Positions 8,584 to 15,985 of a DNA stretch of 28,503 bases are shown here, one piece after another. The stretch covers positions 1 to 28,503 of the forward strand of contig PJER01000029.1 of NCBI GenBank assembly GCA_002825465.1, given 5' to 3'. A program made the translations under genes and the position numbers. Position 1 is the stretch's first letter. Each line of letters starts with the position of its first letter. Below the pieces are notes generated by a model that searched no databases, was not told where the DNA came from, and saw only the letters and a list, made by a program, of their open reading frames with translations. Source of the DNA: Candidatus Thorarchaeota archaeon MP8T_1 (GTDB lineage Archaea > Asgardarchaeota > Thorarchaeia > Thorarchaeales > Thorarchaeaceae).

Positions 8584-9801
8584 ATGTATAGACGGATACT
8601 TGTAGCACTTGATGGCACCTCATGGTCCAATATGGCGATGCATACCTCACTGGATTTTGCACAATTTTCGAAGGAGTCAATAATAATAGGTTGTCATGTC
8701 TATGGGGCCCGATTACATCGTAAACGGTTTGAACAAATGGAACCGGGTCTTCCTGAAAGATATCAAGAAGAGAAGGAACTGAAACGATTGCGAGGAGCTC
8801 ATGAGGATCTCATTACTGATGGTATGCAAATAATCTCAGATGCATATCTAAAACAATTGAATGAGCTTGCCAATGAGAAAAATGTCTCCTTCGAAGGAGC
8901 TACGCCTGAAGGCCGGAATTATTTTGAAATCCTAAAAGTGGCCCGAGAACGGAAGGCTGATTTGATTATTCTTGGAGCGCATGGACACGGTCATGTTCCT
9001 GAGTCAATTCTAGGAAGTACTGCGGAGCGGATATTGAGTCATAGTTGGCATTCAGATGTACTTCTTATGAAACGACCACTTAATTTACAGAAAAGACCCA
9101 TACTTGTCGGAGTCGACGGAAGTCAGAACAGCTATGTAGCTCTGCTAAATGCTGCATCACTTGCCAAAGCAACTGGCTCGCGAATCGAAGCTGTGGCAGT
9201 TTATGATCCGTATCTGCATTCAGGAGTATTCTCAAATATCGCTGGTGTACTACCTCCAGAAAAACAGGAGAAGTTTAATTTCACTGCACAAGAGCAACTG
9301 CATGATGAGATAATAGACGATGGCCTTGAGCACCTCTATGCAACTAATCTAGAGCAGGGAGTCCAACTTGTCAAGGAGATGGGTGTCGAGATCTCAGCTG
9401 AGGTTCTCAGTGGAAAGGTCTTTCCACAGATTCATCACCATGCAGCTAGGATAGATGCAGGTCTAATTGTAGTAGGAAGATGGGGATTACATAAAGAGCC
9501 CTCCACTCTTATTGGGTCCAATAGTAATAATCTGGCAAGGATCTGTTCAACCAATCTCCTCATTGTCAACGAATCACCTATTGAGATCAAGCTACCATCT
9601 GTAGCAGGAGAAACGCCATTGCCATGGACTTCAGAAGCACTTACAATACTCGAACGAATTCCTGAATTTGCTAGACCCATGGCAAAGAAAGCTATCGAAA
9701 AACGAGCAAGAGACCTTGGTGTAGAGAAAATTGGAGAGGAACTCGTACATTCATTCTCAAAAAAGATGGGAATGAAAAAAGGTGTTGATACTGATGGCTG
9801 A
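8584..9801 (+). CDS. Tandem universal stress protein with C-terminal PCP_red domain
   Basis: 405 residues. Two USP domains are present, about residues 1-165 and 170-330. Each carries the ATP-binding G-2X-G-9X-G-S/T motif: GAHG...GST at 131-145 and GRWG...GSN at 298-312. The C-terminus (about 347-395) has WTSEALTILERIPEFARPMAKKAIEKRARDLG (in two consecutive pieces), which matches the small PCP_red domain first known from the C-terminus of a protochlorophyllide reductase subunit and found in many anaerobes. The USP domains presumably bind nucleotide and act as a stress sensor; the PCP_red role is unknown. The gene lies between the CydA-like/unknown pair and an APC permease, overlapping the latter by eight bases. 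A GAGG precedes the ATG. Confidence 0.88.
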   Translation: MYRRILVALDGTSWSNMAMHTSLDFAQFSKESIIIGCHVYGARLHRKRFEQMEPGLPERYQEEKELKRLRGAHEDLITDGMQIISDAYLKQLNELANEKNVSFEGATPEGRNYFEILKVARERKADLIILGAHGHGHVPESILGSTAERILSHSWHSDVLLMKRPLNLQKRPILVGVDGSQNSYVALLNAASLAKATGSRIEAVAVYDPYLHSGVFSNIAGVLPPEKQEKFNFTAQEQLHDEIIDDGLEHLYATNLEQGVQLVKEMGVEISAEVLSGKVFPQIHHHAARIDAGLIVVGRWGLHKEPSTLIGSNSNNLARICSTNLLIVNESPIEIKLPSVAGETPLPWTSEALTILERIPEFARPMAKKAIEKRARDLGVEKIGEELVHSFSKKMGMKKGVDTDG

Positions 9802-11119
9802 TTACAAGAAACGAAGTGAAGGACTAAGTACAACCACTGCAATCGCTTTTGCAGTTGGAACAATGATTGGTGCAGGAGTTTTCGTTCTCAGTGGACTCGT
9901 CATCAATACAGCTGGCCCAAGTGCTATTGTATCATACATAATCTGTGCAGTTCTTGTTTCATTCTCAGGTCTATCATATGCATCACTTGCAAGTATATTT
10001 CCCGAGGATGGAGGAGGCTACCTATATTCAGAAAAAATGCTTGGGAAATATCCAGGATTCCTATCTGGTTGGATAATGTACATAGCTCAGCCTATTGTCC
10101 TATCATTTGTCTTATTGGGATTCGGAATTTACCTTAATCTGTTGTTTTCAACAAGTATAGATCCACGTATTTTTGCAGGACTTGCATTGCTTCTTATTAC
10201 CATCTTGAATATTAGAGGAATTGCAGAGGCTGGAAAATTTGAACTTGGAGTCGTAATCACAAAGGTTTCAATTCTAATCATCTTCTTCATTTTTGGAGTA
10301 TTTAATTTACAACCTTCTGTTTTTGGTAATTTCCTTCCCAATGGTCTTGGAGGAGTATTTTCGGGTATAACCATGGTCTTCTTTGCCTACATGGGCTTTC
10401 AAGTGATAACCATGATGGCAGGAGAGGTCAAAGAATCAAGTAGAGAAGTTCCAGTTGCTATGTTGGCATCAATCGTGATAGTTACACTCGTTTATGTTGG
10501 AGTTATTCTTGCATTACTTGCTGCGGGTTTGTCGACATATGGGAGTCAGAGTGTCTTTGATGCTGCTGTTGTATTGATTGGCCCCATAGGAGGTGCTATT
10601 GTGGCTTTAGGTGCTGTTCTTTCAACTCTATCCTCTGCAAATGCACTTACTGCCGGAGCATCTAGGATCATCATGGAGATGGCAAGTGAAAAGCAGATAC
10701 CTGGTCGGTTTGCAAAACTTAGACATGACCAACCAACCAATGCTATCCTTCTAGGTGCATTTATTGCAATCAGCTTTATTCTCTATGGGTCCCTTGATGC
10801 AATTCTGGGACTTGTGAATATTGCCATGTTAATCGCTATGTTCTTTGTCAATCTCAGTGCATTCAAACTGACGCGAAGAAAGGATATCCTTGAGAAGGAG
10901 CGGGGATATTTCAGAATTCCATTTGGTCCTATCTTTCCAATCCTGGGCGCAATATCCTGTATTGTAATCTCTCTTACAATTTCACCATTGAGTATTATTA
11001 TGGGTATAATTGCGCTCTTTGTTGGAACGGTATTCTACTTCACCGAAGATACAGAAGAAGGTCATGAAGAGGTGGAAAAGATATCTCACTTACTACATCG
11101 GGCACGTTCTGAGATATGA
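9794..11119 (+). CDS. APC-superfamily amino-acid permease
   Basis: 441 residues from the ATG at 9794, with about 12 membrane helices. GTMIGAGVFVLSG (22-34) is the helix-1 substrate motif. FFAYMGFQVITMMAGEVKESSREVP is the helix-6 region with the conserved acidic loop. The upstream GTG at 9782 is in frame, but GGTG (9781-9784) then acts as Shine-Dalgarno nine bases before the ATG, so I take 9794. The start overlaps the USP stop (ATGGCTGA), indicating translational coupling. That pairing suggests the USP protein modulates this transporter. It is a different APC branch from the transporter at 987. The substrate is not predictable. Confidence 0.88.
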   Translation: MADYKKRSEGLSTTTAIAFAVGTMIGAGVFVLSGLVINTAGPSAIVSYIICAVLVSFSGLSYASLASIFPEDGGGYLYSEKMLGKYPGFLSGWIMYIAQPIVLSFVLLGFGIYLNLLFSTSIDPRIFAGLALLLITILNIRGIAEAGKFELGVVITKVSILIIFFIFGVFNLQPSVFGNFLPNGLGGVFSGITMVFFAYMGFQVITMMAGEVKESSREVPVAMLASIVIVTLVYVGVILALLAAGLSTYGSQSVFDAAVVLIGPIGGAIVALGAVLSTLSSANALTAGASRIIMEMASEKQIPGRFAKLRHDQPTNAILLGAFIAISFILYGSLDAILGLVNIAMLIAMFFVNLSAFKLTRRKDILEKERGYFRIPFGPIFPILGAISCIVISLTISPLSIIMGIIALFVGTVFYFTEDTEEGHEEVEKISHLLHRARSEI

Positions 11120-11208
11120 TTCATTAGTATTCGCTGAATCTTTGCTAGTAAGAGTAGATATTTGTGACATGGTTGCAACAATTTTGAACCATACTATAGG
11201 GGATTAAG

Positions 11209-11652
11209 ATGACTTATTCTAAAACACCACTCAAAGACAAATCAGTAAAAAATCTAGAATTCTTGGTTGGCCATTGGAGAGGCGAACTTGATTCAGATAT
11301 TGTAGAAGAGTATTGGTTACCCGAAACACATTCCAACATGGCTTGTGTCTTCAGGTGGATCAAGAAGGGTGAGATATACATCTATGAACTAGTTTCACTT
11401 GTTGAAAGGGATGATGAGATTCACATGTTCTTACGACACTTCGATAAGAAGTTCACTGCCTGGGAAGATAAGGATACACCTAGAGATTTCGTTGTCACAG
11501 CATTATCATCAAATGAAGTCGTATTCATAGATACTGGAAATCCTGATGGTGGATTCATTCGATATGATACAAGGAAAAAAGAAACACTTGAGTTCTTTGA
11601 TCATGAACCTGATGGTACAGTAAACTTCTTTCTAGAATTCAAAAAAGTGTGA
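11209..11652 (+). CDS. DUF6265-like small protein
   Basis: 147 residues, soluble, rich in beta-strand patterns and aromatics. LEFLVGHWRGE near residue 20, EEYWLPETHSNMACVFRW, then YELVSLVE and FLRHFDKKFTAWE match the DUF6265 pattern, a lipocalin-like barrel in which the opening GxW motif is followed by a WxxP...M segment. No function is established for the family. GGGGAT lies a few bases before the ATG. An 89-base gap separates it from the permease, with a weak A+T-rich element near 11157-11163, so it may have its own promoter. It converges with the minus-strand gene at 11686. Confidence 0.7.
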   Translation: MTYSKTPLKDKSVKNLEFLVGHWRGELDSDIVEEYWLPETHSNMACVFRWIKKGEIYIYELVSLVERDDEIHMFLRHFDKKFTAWEDKDTPRDFVVTALSSNEVVFIDTGNPDGGFIRYDTRKKETLEFFDHEPDGTVNFFLEFKKV

Positions 11653-11653
11653 A

Positions 11654-11697
11654 GAGAGAGGGTGAACCTCTCTCACACATGCCAGTTACTTGGCATG
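11654..11697. terminator. Two hairpins between convergent genes
   Basis: GAGAGAGG (11654-11661) pairs with CCTCTCTC (11667-11674) around a five-base loop, just after the plus-strand stop. CATGCCA (11678-11684) pairs with TGGCATG (11691-11697) around six bases and overlaps the minus-strand stop at 11686. Together they could end both transcripts, though neither has a long T-run. Confidence 0.5.
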
Positions 11698-12069
11698 AAC
11701 TATATTGTCAACATTCCTACATTTGGTTAAGACCTGTAGTTTGGTAAGGGTCTTTGGAATGACGACTGTTTTTGATTTTCTAATCTCATCAACAGATTTG
11801 TCAAAGAAATCCCAGTCTATATCATCCCCTATCTTTAGAAACTTGATACCATTGAAAGCTATTGGGCCTCCTACAGATTCTAATTCCTCCCTTGTAAGGG
11901 TCAATTCTTCCACACCCTCTACAGTGAATCTCTTTTCAGCTGTTTCCTCTAGGAAAATACGCATGACCTGCGTTACCAGCTCTCCAATAGGTATCCCTCT
12001 CCTTCGAGCTTCTGCTGAAAAGAGGCTATAGACTCCGTCTTCTATACCTCTTATTGTTACATCAGTCAT
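11686..12069 (-). CDS. Ribbon-helix-helix-like DNA-binding protein
   Basis: 127 residues from the ATG at 12069, chosen because AAGGAGG (12078-12084) stands eight bases upstream; the in-frame GTG at 12087 lies before the Shine-Dalgarno. The first 45 residues (VTIRGIEDGVYSLFSAEARRRGIPIGELVTQVMRIFLE) have a beta strand then two helices, as in RHH/CopG-type repressors and antitoxins; this is quoted only to show the pattern. The C-terminal two thirds is an acidic domain I do not recognise. No toxin-like gene is adjacent. The upstream gene on the same strand is a two-helix membrane protein ending 14 bases before this start, so they form a two-gene unit. The RHH call is moderately secure. Confidence 0.6.
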   Translation of the reverse strand: MTDVTIRGIEDGVYSLFSAEARRRGIPIGELVTQVMRIFLEETAEKRFTVEGVEELTLTREELESVGGPIAFNGIKFLKIGDDIDWDFFDKSVDEIRKSKTVVIPKTLTKLQVLTKCRNVDNIVHAK

Positions 12070-12083
12070 CCAAGTGCCCTCCT

Positions 12084-12398
12084 TCACATCTCTTCTAGAA
12101 TCAGTCTTGGTGTTCCTTTAATGAATCCAGCAACTGCCATGAAAAAGGTACCAAAGATTATCACTGCAGCAGATATAATCATCTCTAGATTTAGAGGAAT
12201 TATACCCAAGGATAATAGCATCATAAAGACTCCAGTGAATGAGATGAGAAAACCGAAGAAGAAGACCCAGACCCACACAGAACTTGCAGTCTCCAGCTTT
12301 TTCTGTTGCTCATCAATCTCTTGGAATCTCTTTCGCATTCGAATGCGTGTTTCATTATCGTCATTGGTTGGTTCGTTACTTGTCATATTTGTCACCAT
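12084..12398 (-). CDS. Small two-TM membrane protein
   Basis: About 104 residues: a charged N-terminus with a short coiled-coil-like stretch (RIRMRKRFQEIDEQQKKLE), then two hydrophobic helices (VWVWVFFFGFLISFTGVFMM and a second near residues 70-92) and a short cytoplasmic tail. I do not recognise the family. Three in-frame ATGs (12407, 12398, 12386) are possible. The TATA element at 12421-12429 places the transcription start near 12398, giving a leaderless message, while GGTGA (12392-12396) could instead serve the ATG at 12386. It is followed closely by the RHH-like gene. Confidence 0.6.
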   Translation of the reverse strand: MVTNMTSNEPTNDDNETRIRMRKRFQEIDEQQKKLETASSVWVWVFFFGFLISFTGVFMMLLSLGIIPLNLEMIISAAVIIFGTFFMAVAGFIKGTPRLILEEM

Positions 12399-12420
12399 TA
12401 TCACCATTGGTGCAAACGGT

Positions 12421-12429
12421 TATAAATAT
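12421..12429 (-). promoter_or_regulatory. TATA box of the two-TM protein/RHH unit
   Basis: Read on the minus strand this is AATATTTATA, a strong archaeal TATA element about 23-27 bases before the ATG at 12398. No other gene lies upstream on that strand until 12517. Confidence 0.5.
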
Positions 12430-12516
12430 TGCGATGATGCCGAATTCTGAAAGCAGAGGAGGATCTCTTAATAGCATTCGATTTCTTTTCTCACACTTGA
12501 GTAACAAAACGTAATA

Positions 12517-13026
12517 CTAGTCCACGATTTGTTCGCTAGATTGCCAGGGTGTAGATGGAACATAAGGTGGGACTACCCATAGTATAAGACCACCAATCAA
12601 TAGGAGAAATGGTAAGGGTATGAATAGACCTCCTATAGAACCAGTTGCAATAAACACCAGGTAACTTGGTAAATTGACAAAGACCAAGTATAACTCACTA
12701 AGTAAACCTGTAATTAGAGCTGTAGATCTAGATGTCTTACTGATGTATGCTCGATATAGTTGAAAGACAAAGAGTAGTCTTAGAGCTATCAATGGAAGAC
12801 CTATTAATCCCGCTGAGGGATTGACAGTAGGTGGTACCATACCTCCCCCACCATCAATCGGAATAGGGGTTCCAATAAAGATCGTCCACATAACACCTGA
12901 TAGATGAGCTGCGAACTCTCCGATTGGGTGTTCTATCAGAGTCATCCCAACAGGCGCGATAAGAGCTATCACTAGACCTATTGCAGAAAAAATCGTCGCT
13001 TTACGTTTTCCATTTTTATCGCTCAT
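12517..13026 (-). CDS. Uncharacterised four-TM membrane protein
   Basis: 169 residues from the ATG at 13026; a TTG at 13035 is also in frame. Roughly four hydrophobic segments are visible: one near residues 12-30, one around the GVMWTIFIG stretch, one around LPLIALRLLFVFQLY, and a long hydrophobic C-terminal region containing VFVNLPSYLVFIA and LPFLLLIGGLILWVV. A Gly/Pro-rich loop (PIPIDGGGGMVPP) lies between the second and third. No family is recognised. It is downstream of the tandem winged-helix regulator on the same strand, about 90 bases away, with a hairpin and TATA-like sequence in the gap. Confidence 0.6.
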   Translation of the reverse strand: MSDKNGKRKATIFSAIGLVIALIAPVGMTLIEHPIGEFAAHLSGVMWTIFIGTPIPIDGGGGMVPPTVNPSAGLIGLPLIALRLLFVFQLYRAYISKTSRSTALITGLLSELYLVFVNLPSYLVFIATGSIGGLFIPLPFLLLIGGLILWVVPPYVPSTPWQSSEQIVD

Positions 13027-13083
13027 TGAATCCAACCACGCTAACTTAGATTTAGATTTGCAAAAATCACTTGTTGAATAATT

Positions 13084-13121
13084 ATAATATCTCCTTTCTT
13101 AGCAAAGAAACGAGATATTAT
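13084..13121 (-). terminator. Long hairpin at the end of the tandem HTH regulator gene
   Basis: ATAATATCTC (13084-13093) pairs with GAGATATTAT (13112-13121), then after a C/C mismatch TTTCTT (13095-13100) pairs with AAGAAA (13105-13110) around the loop AGCA. That is 16 pairs in 38 bases. The regulator's TAA stop (13118-13120) lies in one arm. The other arm runs into TATTATAATTAT on the minus strand, which could be the TATA element of the next gene. Confidence 0.6.
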
Positions 13122-14155
13122 CCTCCTAGGAATCTTACAAGATCCTGATTCGCCTCTCTTATGAATCTTGTATCGTGTTTGAATCTCTCGATGTCTTGAA
13201 TCAAGCTTTGCAATTTTTCAATTAGAAAGGAAGTTTCTTTACTATCTCTCTTTGACTGTTTTTCTGACCGAAGTTCTGATAGAATTTTCTGAAACCTTTG
13301 CACAGAGGAAAAGATGAACTGATCCGTGTTCAGAATATACTCAAGAGTGCTAACTGAGCTGGACTCAAGATAATAGACTCTTGGCTGTCGGTATTCTCTT
13401 GGTAATGCTTGGAGAAAATTCCTATTCAATGATTGACGGAGAAAACGTGAAACAGCGCTACGTGATAGCCCTGATCGTTCCATTAAGGTCTCTTGAGTTG
13501 CACTCCGATGAGTATAGAATATACTCAATATTCGATTCCGTATGGGGTCATCTCTGTAATATCGAAAAACATCCATGATGGACTCTTCTATCTCTTGAAT
13601 ATCAAACGGATACTCAATTATCTTGTTAGGTGGAAGTAGTTCGGAAACGCTCTCTTGGAAGAAAGAGTACTTCTGTTTCTTATTGATCTGTCTTCTTTGC
13701 ACCTCGATATAATTGCGAAGACTATTGAGTCGAAAATGCAGGAATTTGGTTTCTAATGGATATTGTCTCTTTTGTTTTTGAAGTTCTGTCTGCTTCTCTA
13801 CTAAGTATGAATCAAGTCTCTCTAAATCCTCAATGATTCTAGTTGAAGGAGTATAAACAAAATTCACTCTCTCTGGTTTTATCCAATAGAGATTCGTATG
13901 AGTACCTGGAATCATACTACGTCCTACAATGTCTGTTTGCAAAAACAGCTGTAGTGTTGTCGAAATCATACCAGGAGATATTCCTGTCAATTGCTTCAAT
14001 TGTTTCTGAGTCAGAGTATCATATATTTTCAAATAAGCGAAGATTTTGGTCATCCTTGGATTTAGATTCATAGAGTCGCCAACTGTAGTATAGATTTTCA
14101 AAATCTCTCTCTCAATTGGCTTTGACTGCTTTGAAAGCAATTTTACTTGATTCAT
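13118..14155 (-). CDS. Regulator with two GbsR/MarR-type winged-helix domains
   Basis: 345 residues from the ATG at 14155; a TTG at 14164 is a weaker option. Two winged-helix segments are visible: LTQKQLKQLTGISPGMISTT near residues 48-67, followed by a wing IPGTHTNLYW, and SATQETLMERSGLSRSAVSR near residues 215-235, followed by a wing REYRQPRVYYL. Each is followed by a long helical, probably coiled-coil, segment. The first unit closely resembles the single-domain regulator at 18149 (MPGSRTQLYGG wing), so this looks like a duplicated GbsR-like unit in one chain. A fused pair would act as a pseudo-dimer or bind an extended site. It starts divergently about 125 bases from the first SBBP gene, which it may control. 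Confidence 0.75.
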   Translation of the reverse strand: MNQVKLLSKQSKPIEREILKIYTTVGDSMNLNPRMTKIFAYLKIYDTLTQKQLKQLTGISPGMISTTLQLFLQTDIVGRSMIPGTHTNLYWIKPERVNFVYTPSTRIIEDLERLDSYLVEKQTELQKQKRQYPLETKFLHFRLNSLRNYIEVQRRQINKKQKYSFFQESVSELLPPNKIIEYPFDIQEIEESIMDVFRYYRDDPIRNRILSIFYTHRSATQETLMERSGLSRSAVSRFLRQSLNRNFLQALPREYRQPRVYYLESSSVSTLEYILNTDQFIFSSVQRFQKILSELRSEKQSKRDSKETSFLIEKLQSLIQDIERFKHDTRFIREANQDLVRFLGG

Positions 14156-14235
14156 TGATTTCAACCTGTATTCAGCAGTTACGAGTATATCAATCAGACT
14201 ATTTGCTACGATACGAATATATATTACTCAAATTT

Positions 14236-14272
14236 CAAAATGTAGAGAATATAAATCTGTTCAATGCGGAGG
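14236..14272 (+). promoter_or_regulatory. Promoter and Shine-Dalgarno of SBBP gene 1
   Basis: CAAAATGTAGAGAATATAAATCT begins at 14236 (23 bases; key parts GTAGAGAATATAAA). The TATA core AATATAAA is at 14248-14255, and GGAGG at 14268-14272 is eight bases before the TTG start. The block is shared with the promoter of the second SBBP gene (20 of 23 positions identical). Confidence 0.65.
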
Positions 14273-14280
14273 CGTATTCA

Positions 14281-15879
14281 TTGGTCTGTCAAAAGCACTT
14301 TATGAAATTTGGAGCATTTCTTGTGATTCTTCTTTTTGTTTCGGGAATATTTTTCATGGTCGATGGTATAATGGAAACAGAATCAATCGACTTGATCGAA
14401 TTCTCAACATTCTTCGGTGGCACAGGCAGCGAGTATACAGATGTTTCATATCTATTTGGAAACACAGTTGTTGATTCACAGGGAAACATCATTGTTGTGG
14501 GACAAACTACATCTGCAGATTTCCCGGTAAAAGATGCCGTTCAGGAAAATTTGAGTGAGAGTAATGATGGTACAATATCTAAATTCTATCCAAATGGTTC
14601 ATTGATATTTTCTACATATCTTGGAGGTACAAATCAAGAGTACATAACAGATGTAGCTATTGATTCGGAAGATAATATTGTAGTTGCAGGATTTACAGGA
14701 TCAGCAGATTTCCCTATTGTAAATGCTTTCAAATCTAATTCATCAGGTGTTTCACCAGGAGATGTTGATGGATTCATAACCAAGCTATCAGAAGACGGAC
14801 AATCCTTGATATTCTCCACATTTTTCGGTGGATCAGGAAACGATTGGCTTTATACGATGAACATTGATTCTGATGACAGAATAGCTTTCTCTGGAACTAC
14901 AGACTCTACTGATTTTCCCCTGGTAAATCCCCATCAGGTAACAAATTCTGGTGGTCGTGAGGTTTTCGTGGTCACTATGGCAGCTGATGGTCAGTCTCTG
15001 CTATTTTCAACGTATCTGGGAACCACAGAAAATGACCACGGACGTCGTGTGGGATTTGATTCACTTGGAAATGTTTTGGTGGCCGGTATGTCTGGCACTG
15101 GAAATCTAGCTACAACAGGAGTCTATCAAGAAGAGCACGGTGGTGGAAATACAGATGCATTTCTTGCAAAGTACAGCCTAACAGGTGCATTGGAGTTCTT
15201 TACATTCCTAGGTGGCGGAGATTCTGAATGGGGCGTTGATCTTGCGATAGACAGTGAGGATAATATCGTGGTCACAGGCTTTACAACGTCAGATGATTTT
15301 CCGACTTCAGACCCATACCAAGCTGAGCTAGCTGGGTATGCTGATATGTTTATCACGAAGTTCACTCCGGACGGGCAAACTGCTATCTTCAGTTCATATC
15401 TGGGTGGTTCTTCTCCTGATTATTCTAATGCTATCACAATTGATCCACTAGATCGAATCATTTTGACAGGTCAGACAAAATCAACTGATTTTCCGATAAC
15501 AATTCCCTCTGCTGTAACTGACTCTATGCATGATAATGTATCAATTATCGTAATGAGTCCTGAGGGTTCACTACTGCTATCGGTGACATTTGGGGGTGAT
15601 AGCGATGATGTTGGTATTGGAGTTGCTTGGTATTCTGATGATACATTTATTGTAGTAGGATATACAGCATCTGAGAGTTATCCAATCTATGAAGCCTATC
15701 AAGACACCTATGCAGGTGCTAGTGATATGTTCATTATGAAGATAGACCTACAAGATTCGTTATCTGAATCATCTGATGGAACTGGATTCACACTTGGTCC
15801 CCTGGAAATCGGTATCATAATTGGAATGACTGGTATTCTGATTTTGCTAATACTTGTGAGAACTAAACGGAGGCGTTAG
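14281..15879 (+). CDS. SBBP seven-repeat beta-propeller surface protein, copy 1
   Basis: 532 residues from a TTG start at 14281, which has GGAGG eight bases upstream. The frame is open further left but that part overlaps the opposite-strand regulator. A signal peptide (helix FGAFLVILLFVSGIFFMVDG, residues 9-28) is followed by seven repeats of about 63-68 residues built on the pattern FSTYLGG...D..VAIDSEDNI VVAGFT.S.DFP, typical of SBBP (seven-bladed beta-propeller) proteins. The C-terminus has a membrane helix (IGIIIGMTGILILLILV) and a basic tail. It is therefore exported and anchored facing outward. Family function is not well defined; adhesion or ligand binding is plausible. Its neighbour at 15986 is a paralog of equal length. 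Confidence 0.9.
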   Translation: MVCQKHFMKFGAFLVILLFVSGIFFMVDGIMETESIDLIEFSTFFGGTGSEYTDVSYLFGNTVVDSQGNIIVVGQTTSADFPVKDAVQENLSESNDGTISKFYPNGSLIFSTYLGGTNQEYITDVAIDSEDNIVVAGFTGSADFPIVNAFKSNSSGVSPGDVDGFITKLSEDGQSLIFSTFFGGSGNDWLYTMNIDSDDRIAFSGTTDSTDFPLVNPHQVTNSGGREVFVVTMAADGQSLLFSTYLGTTENDHGRRVGFDSLGNVLVAGMSGTGNLATTGVYQEEHGGGNTDAFLAKYSLTGALEFFTFLGGGDSEWGVDLAIDSEDNIVVTGFTTSDDFPTSDPYQAELAGYADMFITKFTPDGQTAIFSSYLGGSSPDYSNAITIDPLDRIILTGQTKSTDFPITIPSAVTDSMHDNVSIIVMSPEGSLLLSVTFGGDSDDVGIGVAWYSDDTFIVVGYTASESYPIYEAYQDTYAGASDMFIMKIDLQDSLSESSDGTGFTLGPLEIGIIIGMTGILILLILVRTKRRR

Positions 15880-15940
15880 GAACGGTAACTTATTGCACAG
15901 GTGGAATTTGCTGTAATAAGAATCTATATTATCTAAAATT

Positions 15941-15973
15941 CAAAAAATAGAGAATATAAAACTAATGAAGGAG
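15941..15973 (+). promoter_or_regulatory. Promoter of SBBP gene 2
   Basis: A 23-base block at 15941-15963 (core AATAGAGAATATAAA) matches the promoter of gene 1 at 20 of 23 positions; its TATA core AATATAAA is at 15953-15960. AAGGAG follows at 15968-15973, twelve bases before the TTG start. Confidence 0.65.
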
Positions 15974-15985
15974 TTGGTCTTGTAA

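Noticed and set aside
9435..9863. 142-codon minus-strand frame opposite the USP gene
   Set aside because: Shadow of the second USP and PCP_red region; no independent start signal.
11686..12398. Toxin-antitoxin pair formed by the RHH-like and two-TM genes
   Set aside because: The RHH-like protein has an RHH pattern, but the partner has no toxin motif and the order and promoter give no added support.
14116..14280. 5' extension of the first SBBP frame
   Set aside because: It overlaps the opposite-strand regulator start and the promoter; the TTG at 14281 has an ideal Shine-Dalgarno and gives the same length as the paralog.
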